Positions 8,210-16,474 of a DNA stretch of 49,407 nucleotides are shown here, piece after piece. This DNA comes from Candidatus Villigracilis proximus (GTDB lineage: Bacteria > Chloroflexota > Anaerolineae > Anaerolineales > Villigracilaceae). Below the pieces are notes generated by a model. It searched no databases. It had not been told where the DNA came from and saw only the letters and a program-made list of their open reading frames with translations. The first letter of the stretch is position 1; every line of letters begins with the position of its first letter. The stretch spans positions 1-49,407 of the forward strand of contig JADKBB010000064.1 in the NCBI GenBank assembly GCA_016715195.1, given 5' to 3'. Made by a program: the position numbers and the translations under genes.

Positions 8210-9079
8210 ATGCAAATCGTTACAGATACCGGAATGGACATGTACCTGCCGCCCGAACTCATGCCTGAAATTCCCATTCACATTGTGCCGCACACCATCA
8301 CGCTGGATGGCAAGTCCTATCGCAGCGGAGAGGATATTCAAGCCGAGGAATTGCAAAAGCTGTTAATGGCAACCCCCAGTTTCCCCGTCACATCACAGCC
8401 CTCGGCGGGTGATTTTGCCGAGGTGTATCGCAAGCTCGCAGTTGCCGACCCTGATATTCTTTCCATTCAAATGTCATCGGGGTTGAGCGGAACGTATAAC
8501 GCCGCCCGCCTTGGCGCGGAGATGGTTTCAGAAGCGAACATCACCGTGGTAGATACAAAGACCCTGTGCGCTGCTCTGGGCTGGCAGGTTGCAGCTGCGG
8601 CGCGCGCCCTCAAAGCCGGTTGGCCCGTGGATAAGATCGTGGCGCTCGTTGAGCGCATCGGCACTGCCACAGAAAGCATGTACACACTGGATGACCTGAA
8701 ATATCTCATTCATGGCGGACGCATCAGTCACATGCGCGGATTGTTGGCTTCCATGTTAAAGATCCGCCCGTTGATCGGCGTGGAAAAAGTGGGCGGTACG
8801 TATTCACAACTGGGCATGGCGCGTACTTTTGAAAAAGCCCTGCAGGGATTAGTGGATAACATGCTGAAAATTCATAAGCCGGGCACTGCTTTGCGCGTGC
8901 AGGTTTTGAACTCTTATAATGTGCCCGGCGCTGAGGCTTTGCGTGATCTGATTGCGCCAGTTTTCAAATGCACATGGATGCCCATTCATTACATGTCGCC
9001 TCCGCTGGCGGCGCACACAGGGCCGAGCATGGTGGGGGTGGCCTTTGCTTCAGCTGATGTGTTTGAAGGACTTCCCTAA
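8210..9079 (+). CDS. DegV family fatty-acid-binding protein
   Basis: A 289-residue DegV protein, close to the family length. The first strand runs into VTDTGMDMYLP; SSGLSGTYNAA near residue 90 and LKYLIHGGRIS near 165 are the lipid-binding signatures. Family members bind a fatty acid and, in Firmicutes, act as FakB partners of a fatty-acid kinase; no FakA gene is visible here. TAGGAG precedes the ATG. It is probably co-transcribed with mvaD and is followed by a strong terminator. Confidence 0.9.
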   Translation: MQIVTDTGMDMYLPPELMPEIPIHIVPHTITLDGKSYRSGEDIQAEELQKLLMATPSFPVTSQPSAGDFAEVYRKLAVADPDILSIQMSSGLSGTYNAARLGAEMVSEANITVVDTKTLCAALGWQVAAAARALKAGWPVDKIVALVERIGTATESMYTLDDLKYLIHGGRISHMRGLLASMLKIRPLIGVEKVGGTYSQLGMARTFEKALQGLVDNMLKIHKPGTALRVQVLNSYNVPGAEALRDLIAPVFKCTWMPIHYMSPPLAAHTGPSMVGVAFASADVFEGLP

Positions 9080-9087
9080 TCTAGTTC

Positions 9088-9124
9088 ATTCCTCCGCAGA
9101 TGTGAATTCTGCGGAGGAATTTTT
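9088..9124 (+). terminator. Rho-independent terminator after degV
   Basis: A perfect 13-base stem, ATTCCTCCGCAGA / TCTGCGGAGGAAT, with a 7-base loop and a T-run. It ends the mvaD-degV transcript. Confidence 0.9.
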
Positions 9125-9182
9125 GTCTCGTGTGTAAAGAGTGTGCAGACGAAAAAACTTGGCGCTTTCAAAGAGCAAAACC

Positions 9183-9269
9183 TTAACGCGAATTTCCCGA
9201 ATGAAGCGAATTACGCAAATAATTCAAAAAATTCGTGTCATTCGCCGAGTTTGCGCAATTTGCGTTAAA
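9183..9269. repeat. Intergenic imperfect palindromic repeat
   Basis: The outer arms TTAACGCGAATTTCCCGAA and TTTGCGCAATTTGCGTTAA are imperfect inverted repeats, and inside them GAATGAAGCGAATT pairs with AATTCGTGTCATTC (12 of 14). The element is non-coding and built from GCGAATT-like words, the look of a dispersed palindromic repeat. Together with the terminator upstream and the -10 box at 9410 it accounts for most of the 370-base gap before rseP. Confidence 0.65.
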
Positions 9270-9409
9270 AGGGTTTGACTTATACACATGAGCTGAATTT
9301 TTTTACGGGGAGCGAATGCCGCTTGAAACAGGGCCAGTTTTCGGCGGGGGATGAAACGCTCTGTACATTTATCTAATAAATCTTTAACTAAGTCCAATCC
9401 ATTTGAAGA

Positions 9410-9415
9410 TATAAT
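9410..9415 (+). promoter_or_regulatory. Predicted -10 box of the rseP gene
   Basis: A perfect TATAAT sits 35 bases ahead of the ATG at 9450. No good -35 hexamer is found at 16-18 bases. An AAGGA ribosome-binding stretch lies between it and the start codon. Confidence 0.45.
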
Positions 9416-9449
9416 CCTTCTGTCGTCAAACTAGATTAAGGATAAAAAA

Positions 9450-10556
9450 ATGGTACCTGGTTTTGTAACGTTAATAATTTTCCTGTTCGCTTTGGGCGGG
9501 ATGATCTTTGTACATGAGTTGGGGCATTTCATTGCCGCGCGTTGGGCGGGGATCGAAGTGGAGGAGTTTGGCATTGGCCTGCCTTCCAAAAAACTGGTGA
9601 CACTCTTCACCTGGCAGGGGACGGAGTTTACGATCCATGCTTTGCTGTTGGGCGGATTCATTCGACCGAAAGGCGAGAATGACCCCAACGTCCCCGGCGG
9701 GCTCGCTTCTGCGAATCCGTGGAAGCGGCTGGTTGTGTTGTTCGCCGGCCCTTTTATGAATTTGATCACTGCGGTGATCGTATTCTCTTTTCTGATCGCT
9801 TCTGAAGGTGTGGCTGTGCCCGGTTCGGTGAAGATCAGTTCTGTTTCTGATAATTCCCCCGCGCAGCAATCCGGCTTGCAGGCTGGAGATGTTTTGCTCG
9901 CCATCAATGGCGAAAATGTAATCGAGATAGAAAGCTCGATTGCGATCATTAAAGAAAATCTTGATCAACCGGTTGAGTTGTTAATTAACCGTGGCGGCCA
10001 GGAGATCACGATCACAGCCACGCCGCTTTCCACACGCTTGAAGAGTGAAGGCGCACTTGGTGTTTCATTGACCTATCCAACACGCCCTGCAACTTTTATT
10101 GAAAGTGTTACAGGCGGTGCCACACTCACTGGATTACAAGCTGCGGGAATTGTATATATTCCCATTGCCTTGATTCAAGGTGTGGTGAAACCGGAGGATG
10201 CGCGCGTGGTGGGCTTCAAAGGCATCTTTGATATGTTTGATGTAGCCGTTGAGGAAGATGTATCCACCAGACAGGAAGCCGCCGCGGCTGCCAACGCCGC
10301 AACTCAACCCACCAATTGGACACTTCAATTAATTGGGCTGCTTAGTGTTTCGTTGGGTGTGATGAATTTGCTCCCCATCCCCGCGCTCGATGGCGGGCGC
10401 ATTCTCTTTACACTTCCTGAAATTCTTTTCAAACGCCGCATTCCGCCTGAGAAAGAGAACATGATCAACGGCGTCGCAATGTTGCTGCTTATCAGTCTTT
10501 TGTTATTCGTCAATGTAATGGATTTTATTAATCCAGTTCAAACCTCACTCCCTTAA
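9450..10556 (+). CDS. rseP: RseP-type site-2 zinc metalloprotease
   Basis: A 368-residue intramembrane protease of the M50B family. HELGH in the first transmembrane helix (about residues 22-26) binds zinc together with the Asp of LPIPALDGGR near 313. Between them lie one PDZ domain (about 120-190, containing SPAQQSGLQAGDVLLAING) and further membrane helices. Such enzymes cut anti-sigma factors or signal-peptide remnants within the membrane; two ECF sigma systems in this window are possible clients, but this is only inference. The gene is followed after two bases by the HEAT-repeat gene, so the two are translationally close. Confidence 0.9.
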   Translation: MVPGFVTLIIFLFALGGMIFVHELGHFIAARWAGIEVEEFGIGLPSKKLVTLFTWQGTEFTIHALLLGGFIRPKGENDPNVPGGLASANPWKRLVVLFAGPFMNLITAVIVFSFLIASEGVAVPGSVKISSVSDNSPAQQSGLQAGDVLLAINGENVIEIESSIAIIKENLDQPVELLINRGGQEITITATPLSTRLKSEGALGVSLTYPTRPATFIESVTGGATLTGLQAAGIVYIPIALIQGVVKPEDARVVGFKGIFDMFDVAVEEDVSTRQEAAAAANAATQPTNWTLQLIGLLSVSLGVMNLLPIPALDGGRILFTLPEILFKRRIPPEKENMINGVAMLLLISLLLFVNVMDFINPVQTSLP

Positions 10557-10558
10557 AC

Positions 10559-11563
10559 ATGGCTGAAACACTTACTTTTCAAAAAGTCCTCGATCATCTG
10601 CTGGATTCCAAAAAGGATATTCCACGCGGACATTTACAACTGTATTCCGACCTTGACCCCAAATCCCTGCGCCTTTTTTCGGATGTGTGGTCGAGTGTGA
10701 AACCTGACCGAAAACTGCTTCTGCTCGATCAGCTTGTGGCGTATCTGGATGAAGACACCATCGCCAACTTTGAAAGCATCGGGAATGTATTACTGGATGA
10801 TGCGGATGGAGAAGTGCGCGCCCGCGCCATTCAACTGCTCGCCGAATCGAACGACCCGAAACTTGTTGGCAAATTAACGAACATTCTCTTAACCGACACA
10901 TTACCCGCTCCGCGCATTGAAGCCACGCATCTGCTTGGTGAATTCATCGTGTTGGGTGAGTTGGAAGAACTGAAGGAAGAATTGCAGCGCAAAGCGGAAG
11001 ATGCCCTGCTGGCCGTGATTCGAAACGATAATGAAGATGCCACTCTGCGCAAGTTCGCGCTTGAAGCAGTGGGCTATTCCTCACGGCCTGACATCGCCAC
11101 CACGGTCATTGAATCCGCTTTCAAACGCGCCGACCCAACCTGGGTTGCCAGCGCTCTGCGTGCCATGGGACGTTCGCACGATGACCACTGGAATGATGAT
11201 GTGGTCAGCATGCTGCTGGACGACGACCCGCGCATCCGCTTTGCGGCAGTCGAAGCGGCAGGTGAACTCAGCATTGAGAGCGCCGGTCCCATTTTGCTGC
11301 AAATGCTCGAAGAAGAGGAAGAGGATGACGATGTGGTCGCCGCGGCGATCTGGTCACTTTCACAAGTCGGCGGGGACGATGCGCGCATTTATCTGGTCAA
11401 CTTGATCGAGAAGACCGAGGATGAAGATGTGGTTGAATTCCTCGAAGATGCACTCGTCAATCTTGATTTTCTGCAAGAGTTAAATAAGTTCGATCTGCTC
11501 TCGCTTGATGATCTGGATGATGAAGATAAAGATGAGTCAGAAGAAGCTGACGAAAAAGAGTAA
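10559..11563 (+). CDS. HEAT-repeat protein with acidic tail
   Basis: A 334-residue soluble protein made of alpha-helical HEAT/armadillo-like repeats: units such as DADGEVRARAIQLLAES, RKFALEAVGYS, DDPRIRFAAVEAAGEL and EDDDVVAAAIWSLSQVGG recur at about 35-40 residues. The last 30 residues are almost all Asp, Glu and Lys. These repeats mediate protein-protein contacts; PBS-lyase-type HEAT proteins share the DPRIRFAAVEAAG pattern. The start lies only two bases after the rseP stop, which suggests coupled expression and perhaps a role as an adaptor or in quality control with the protease. No enzymatic function is visible. Confidence 0.85.
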   Translation: MAETLTFQKVLDHLLDSKKDIPRGHLQLYSDLDPKSLRLFSDVWSSVKPDRKLLLLDQLVAYLDEDTIANFESIGNVLLDDADGEVRARAIQLLAESNDPKLVGKLTNILLTDTLPAPRIEATHLLGEFIVLGELEELKEELQRKAEDALLAVIRNDNEDATLRKFALEAVGYSSRPDIATTVIESAFKRADPTWVASALRAMGRSHDDHWNDDVVSMLLDDDPRIRFAAVEAAGELSIESAGPILLQMLEEEEEDDDVVAAAIWSLSQVGGDDARIYLVNLIEKTEDEDVVEFLEDALVNLDFLQELNKFDLLSLDDLDDEDKDESEEADEKE

Positions 11564-11590
11564 GTGCATAAATCTCATTTACTAAAAATA

Positions 11591-11624
11591 AAGAACTCCC
11601 GTCTCACTTGAGACGGGAGTTCTT
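11591..11624. terminator. Bidirectional terminator between convergent genes
   Basis: A perfect 16-base inverted repeat, AAGAACTCCCGTCTCA / TGAGACGGGAGTTCTT, with a two-base centre, T-rich on both flanks. It separates the HEAT-repeat gene (plus) from the P-type ATPase gene (minus). Confidence 0.85.
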
Positions 11625-11647
11625 CTTTCTACTTTTAGTTTTCCTGC

Positions 11648-14352
11648 TTACTTTCTTTTCCACCATTTTTCTGCTTCCATCACTACGAACACGATCACGC
11701 CGGTAGCCGCCGCGATGGATAAGTCACAGCCGCTGAGGGGGATGACTTCAAAGAATTCGTTTAAGAAGGGGATGTATAACACCATCAATTGCAGGACGAT
11801 CACCAACAAGGCCATGCCTGCCAATAATGGATTGCTTAACACACCCATCTTGAACAATGATTCTTTTGCCGAGCGTGAAGCCAAAGCTTGAAAGACTTGC
11901 ATGAAGGCCAGCGAAGTAAAGATCATTGTTTGCCACTCGGGACGGCCAGTGAAATAGTACCAGGAGCCAAGTCCCAGAGCGAGAGCGCCGATCATAATGC
12001 CAACCCATAAGGTTTGCACACCTGCGCCGCGTGAGAAGACGCCTTCCTTCGGTGAGAACGGCGCGCGCTTCATCGTATCGGCTTCGGGATTTTCCACACC
12101 CATGCCAAGGCCAAGCAGACCATCGGTCAATAAATTGAGCCAGAGCAATTGCAAAGGCAGCAATGGCAATGGCTTGCCCAAAAACGGAGCGAGCAGCATG
12201 ACCAATACTTTACCGATATTGCCCGCCACACTAAAGCGCACAAACTTGCGGATGTTATCGTAGATCGTGCGGCCTTCTCTTACCGATGCAACAATGGTCG
12301 CAAAATTATCGTCAAGCAGAACCAGATCAGATGCTTCCTTGGAAACGTCTGTGCCGGTGATGCCCATCGCCACGCCGATATCCGCTTTGCGCAGGGCGGG
12401 CGCGTCATTCACGCCGTCACCGGTCATCGAAACGATGTGACCATTTTCCTGCAAAGCCTGTACGATCTTTAATTTATGTTCAGGTGCAACGCGGGCAAAC
12501 ACGTTGACTTCTTCAACTACATTTTTTAATTCTTCAAACGTTAAATTTTCAATTTCAACGCCGGTCAATGCGCGGCTGTTTTCGGTGATTCCCAGTTGAC
12601 GCGCGATTTCGATCGCGGTCAGTGGGTGGTCGCCTGTGATCATGACAGGCCGTATTCCGGCAGAGCGGCACAACGCCACAGCGTCTTTTACTTCGCCGCG
12701 CGGCGGGTCGATCATGCCAAACAGTCCCACAAGTGTCAGGCCTTGTTCCAGATCCATTTGGATGACTTCAGGAATGGAGTCAAACAACCTGAAGGCCACG
12801 CCAAGAACGCGCATACCTTTCTTTGCGAGACGTTCATTCGACGCTTCGATCTTGGACTTCCATTCTGCATCCATCAATTGGGCCTGACCATCCACCCAAA
12901 CATGGGTGGTCACATCCAATAGACCATCCACGCCGCCTTTGGTGAAGGCGATGTATCTGCGGGCGCCTACTTCCAGCCCGGCGAGCACGGCGGGATCATA
13001 GCGTTCCAAATGGTGGACGGTGGTCATGCGTTTGCGTTCCGAGTCAAATGGAAGTTCTGCGGCGCGCGGGAAGGATGAATCGAGGGATGATTTCCAGTAA
13101 CCCATTTTTGCGGCAGCGATGACCATTGCGCCTTCGGTTGGGTCACCGAGTGTGTGATAACGTTCATCGCCGATGTCGATCAGTTTGGCATCGTTACATA
13201 ATGTGCCGCCAATTGCTGCCAGCGAAAGAGATGTTTGGATCGGCGTGCCCAGCCTCGGGTGGTGCGAAGCGTGCCGTCACGTTCCACTTCTTCAGTTAGA
13301 TCGAGCGCGTGTCCGGCTACGTCTAATACAACGACGGTCATACGGTTTTCAGTCAATGTGCCGGTTTTGTCAGAGCAGATAACGGTGACAGAACCGAGCG
13401 TTTCCACTGCGGGCAATTTGCGGATGAGCGCGTTGCGCTGCAACATACGCTGCGCACCAAGCGCGAGTGTGATGGTAACCACGGCGGGCAGACCTTCGGG
13501 AACGATGGCAACGGCCACGCTGACCGCAGTCAGCAGCATGTGACGAAGTTCATCGCCGCGCATGATGCCAAGTACAAAAATCAGCCCGGCAATACCAACG
13601 CCAATCAGCGCAAGGTTTTTGCCAAGCGCATCCAGCCTGCGTTGAAGCGGAGTATTTTCCTGTTTGACTTGTTGAATGAGATCGGCGATCTTGCCGAGTT
13701 CGGTTTGCATACCGGTCGCGATGACCAATGCCAGTCCGCGCCCTTGTGTGACGATGGTTCCCATGTAGCCCATGTTGCGCCGGTCGCCGAGTGGGAGCGA
13801 TTGCCCTGAACCGGAGAGTGTGGCGGTATGTTTTTCGATGGCTTCTGATTCGCCCGTAAGCGCGGCTTCTTGAATGCGCAAGTTGACAGCTTCAAGTAGA
13901 CGCAAATCGGCTGGGATGACGTTGCCTGTTTCAAGTTGAATGATGTCGCCGGGGACCAATTCGCGCGCAGAGAGTTCCTGTAATTTTCCGCTGCGCAATA
14001 CGCGCACATTTGGCACTGACATTTTCTTAAGCGCGGCGATGGCTTTCTCTGCACGATATTCCTGAGTGAAACCAAGGATGGCATATAAGGCAACGATGGA
14101 TAGAATTGCAATTGTGTTTTTTGTATCACCGAGTAATCCGGCTGCAATGGCCGCCGCGATCAGGATCAATACCATCGTGGCGGTGAGTTGTTCCCATAAG
14201 ATTTGCAGGGGTTTACGTCCGCCGCGCTCAATGAGCTCATTGAGGCCGTATTGTGTGATGCGCGCCGATGCTTCAGAGTCAGAGAGTCCGTTCTGCTGAT
14301 TTGTGTTTAAGTTTGAGAGACTTTCTTGAATATCTGTGAGATGCCAATTCAT
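11648..14352 (-). CDS. P-type cation-transporting ATPase (P2A/Ca2+-type), broken by a frameshift
   Basis: Two minus-strand open frames (14352-13180 and 13126-11648) encode the two halves of one transporter of about 900 residues. The first half has the actuator LTGESEA, the M4 ion-site segment AIVPEGLPAVV, and DKTGT with the phosphorylated Asp near residue 328. The second has the ATP-binding domain, ITGDHPLTA, TGDGVNDAPAL and membrane segments M5-M10. The missing joint is present in another frame (IQTSLSLAAIGGTLCND at about 13235-13185), so one base appears lost near 13241-13250. In M6 the Asn, Thr and Asp of NLLTDG are kept, but the SERCA M5 site-I Glu aligns with Lys (NIGKV). An upstream Mn2+ riboswitch suggests manganese export. 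It overlaps DedA by ATGA. Confidence 0.85.
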
Positions 14353-15032
14353 AATTCATTGTCCAATCTATTTTTATTTTTGCGATTATATATCCATGCC
14401 AGGGAAGGCAGGTGGGCGCGGTATTGGTAGATCAGATACGCGCTTATGCCGAATACGCCTAGTGATAATACCAGCGGAAGATGCTGTTTGATATAAGTAC
14501 TGATTAACATCCATTCATGTCCGAGAATATAGCCAGCGCCGATCAGAAGTGTACACCAAATATAGGCTCCGATAAATGTTGCGATAAAGAACTTGTAAAA
14601 GGGAATTTTCACCAATCCAGCCGGAATGCTGATCAAGGTCCGCACGCCGGGGATGACGCGCCCGATCAGTACCAGTCCTGAACCCCATTTTCGCATTTGG
14701 TCTTCGGCTTTGGCGGTTAGTGACATGTCAATGCGGAAGATCTTTGCGAATTTTTCGATCACGGGGCGGCCGCCGATCCGCGCGACCCAATAGGTGATGG
14801 ATGCGCCAATGGCGCTTCCCAGCCCCGCGTATAGCCCGGCAAGCAGGATAAAGGTCGGCGCGATGTTGTGCTTTTCAATCAACATCCAGCCTGCGAAAGC
14901 GAGAATGATCTCGCTCGGTGTGATGCCTGTGGCGTTCTCGAAGATCATCAGACCAAACACACCTGCCCAGCCAAATTCATCGAAGATTATTTGCAGGGAT
15001 GACAGAATCATCGTTTCTAATTTGTCCAGCAT
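14349..15032 (-). CDS. DedA family membrane protein
   Basis: A 227-residue DedA/VTT-domain protein. The motif EFGWAGVFGLMIFENATGITPSE, the FAGWML segment, GSAIGASITYWVARIGGR and GRVIPGVRTLISIPAG are the family signatures, with the Arg and Gly of the last motif important for transport in DedA proteins. DedA proteins act in the cytoplasmic membrane as proton-dependent lipid flippases or transporters. The stop overlaps the start of the P-type ATPase (ATGA), so the two are one operon. The yybP-ykoY riboswitch lies directly upstream, linking this DedA to manganese response. Confidence 0.9.
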   Translation of the reverse strand: MLDKLETMILSSLQIIFDEFGWAGVFGLMIFENATGITPSEIILAFAGWMLIEKHNIAPTFILLAGLYAGLGSAIGASITYWVARIGGRPVIEKFAKIFRIDMSLTAKAEDQMRKWGSGLVLIGRVIPGVRTLISIPAGLVKIPFYKFFIATFIGAYIWCTLLIGAGYILGHEWMLISTYIKQHLPLVLSLGVFGISAYLIYQYRAHLPSLAWIYNRKNKNRLDNEL

Positions 15033-15060
15033 ATATCACCTTTTTATTGTTGGCGATGCT

Positions 15061-15185
15061 TGCAAATAAAAAGACCATCGCCAAAGATTGACGATGGTCT
15101 TGCCGTTGACAGAACAGCCGGGAAAAAATTCCGTATTGACGACTGTGCATCCCAAAGAACTGGGCGGCTACTCCCCATCGGAGTA
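15061..15185 (-). ncRNA. yybP-ykoY manganese riboswitch with terminator platform
   Basis: On the minus strand the leader reads CGATGGGGAGTAGC, then AGTCGTCAATACGG, then CCCGGCTGTTCTGTCAAC and GCAAGACCATCG. These match the conserved blocks of the yybP-ykoY class (GGGGAGUAGC; GUCGUCAAU; CCGGCU...GUUGAC; CAAGACC), a known Mn2+ sensor. P1 is CGATGG / CCATCG (15175-15180 with about 15092-15097). The same 3' strand can instead pair with a downstream CGATGGTC to form the terminator AAGACCATCG / CGATGGTCTT (15071-15101) followed by TTTTTATTT. Ligand binding would therefore prevent termination and switch on the DedA and P-type ATPase genes. Confidence 0.93.
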
Positions 15186-15191
15186 AGGATG

Positions 15192-15197
15192 AGTATA
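15192..15197 (-). promoter_or_regulatory. Predicted -10 box ahead of the Mn2+ riboswitch
   Basis: TATACT on the minus strand lies about 7 bases before the first paired base of the riboswitch, so transcription would start at or near the aptamer 5' end. The -35 region is weak. Confidence 0.45.
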
Positions 15198-15252
15198 CAG
15201 AAGAAGAGGATTTTGTGGTTAAGAATTCTCTAATCTGTGCTTGCAAATCCGC

Positions 15253-16344
15253 TCAGGAAGTTAACGCTGCTCTCTTTAACGCAGAGCGGATCATCAAATA
15301 CTCTGAGATATTCTCCGCTGTGACAATCCCCACCAACTGACCCGCGTGGGTGACCGGCAGAGCGGGCACACCTGACTCTTGAATTCGCATTAATGCATTT
15401 TCGACCATTTCATAAGAATCTATTTCAGGCAGATCTTTTTTCATCACGGCAGAGATGGCGATGCTTTCTCCCTGCTCGGTGAGCGCTTTTAGAAAATCAT
15501 CACGGGTGACGATGCCCACGATGCGGTCATTATCAATGACGGGGAAATCATGCTGTGAACCGGACAATATTAATTGAGACATGCGGGAGAGTGTGTCTCG
15601 TGGAGAAAGACTCTTGTAGTCGGTGAGCATGGCGCGCCCAACGGGGATGCCGCTGATGGCATGTTTCATTTGTGTCATGCCGGCTTCCTGTGAGGCGCCG
15701 ATCCAGATGAAGAAGGCGATAAAGAGCAGGGATGCGTTGCCAAATAAGCCGACCAGACCAAACAACAAGGCCATGCCCTGACCAATTGTGGCGGCGATCT
15801 GTGTGGCGCGGACGTAGTCCATGCGCATGGCGAGCAGGGCGCGCAGTACGCGTCCACCGTCCATGGGGAAGGCGGGGATGAGGTTGAACAGGACGAGGGT
15901 GATGTTGACGGTCATGACGCGTTCGAGGAAACTGCCTGAGGCTATGGTCAACTCACTAAGCGGAACCAGGCTTGAGGTTAAGAAGAGATACGCGAAGAGT
16001 CCCGCAGCGATGACTACGTTCACAGCGGGTCCCATCAGGGCGACCCATAATTCCTCGATCGGTTTCTCGGGCATGCGTTCCAAACGGGCGACGCCGCCGA
16101 TGGGGTAGATGGTGATGTCGCGGGTTTTGATTCCGTATTTGCGGGCGGTGAGTGCGTGGCCGTACTCATGCAGAATGACACAGGCGAAGAGCGCGAAGAT
16201 GAAGAGAATGCCGCTAAAAACTTCGCCCCAGTTTTGATTTGCGAGCCAGTGACTGTAGCCTACCCATGCGATCAAAAGCAGAAAGGTGGCGTGAACGTAA
16301 ACGTCAATTCCTGCAAATTTTCCTAATTTCCATTGCCATTTCAT
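15253..16344 (-). CDS. Site-2 protease family protein with two CBS domains
   Basis: A 363-residue M50B metalloprotease of the SpoIVFB/Rv2625c type. HEYGH near residues 59-63 and the Asp of FPMDGGR near 160 form the zinc site within about six membrane helices. Two CBS domains occupy about residues 225-355 (PRDTLSRMSQLI, FPVIDNDRIVGIVTRDDF, VPALPVTHAGQLVGIVT). CBS pairs usually bind adenine nucleotides and would let energy status control the protease. AAAGGAG precedes the ATG. The stop lies upstream of the riboswitch promoter, so it is probably a separate transcript. Confidence 0.9.
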   Translation of the reverse strand: MKWQWKLGKFAGIDVYVHATFLLLIAWVGYSHWLANQNWGEVFSGILFIFALFACVILHEYGHALTARKYGIKTRDITIYPIGGVARLERMPEKPIEELWVALMGPAVNVVIAAGLFAYLFLTSSLVPLSELTIASGSFLERVMTVNITLVLFNLIPAFPMDGGRVLRALLAMRMDYVRATQIAATIGQGMALLFGLVGLFGNASLLFIAFFIWIGASQEAGMTQMKHAISGIPVGRAMLTDYKSLSPRDTLSRMSQLILSGSQHDFPVIDNDRIVGIVTRDDFLKALTEQGESIAISAVMKKDLPEIDSYEMVENALMRIQESGVPALPVTHAGQLVGIVTAENISEYLMIRSALKRAALTS

Positions 16345-16434
16345 GTTTTAACTCCTTTGAAGTTAAAGTGATTGTACAGTGAATATATTAGAAAAATGTT
16401 ATAAATATTCTCTCAAAAACTATCATCTTATAAA

Positions 16435-16467
16435 AAGCCCCAGAGTTCTTTTAGAACTCGGGGGCTT
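16435..16467 (-). terminator. Rho-independent terminator of the oxoamine synthase-like gene
   Basis: On the minus strand AAGCCCCCGAGTTCT pairs with AGAACTCTGGGGCTT (one mismatch) and is followed by TTTTTATAAG. It lies directly after the stop at 16475. Confidence 0.85.
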
Positions 16468-16474
16468 GGTTTAT

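Noticed and set aside
9431..9949. Long minus-strand open frame opposite rseP, also similar frames opposite mvaD (7445-7948) and ECF/anti-sigma genes
   Set aside because: Low-complexity, unrelated to known folds, and fully overlapping genes with clear family motifs on the other strand.
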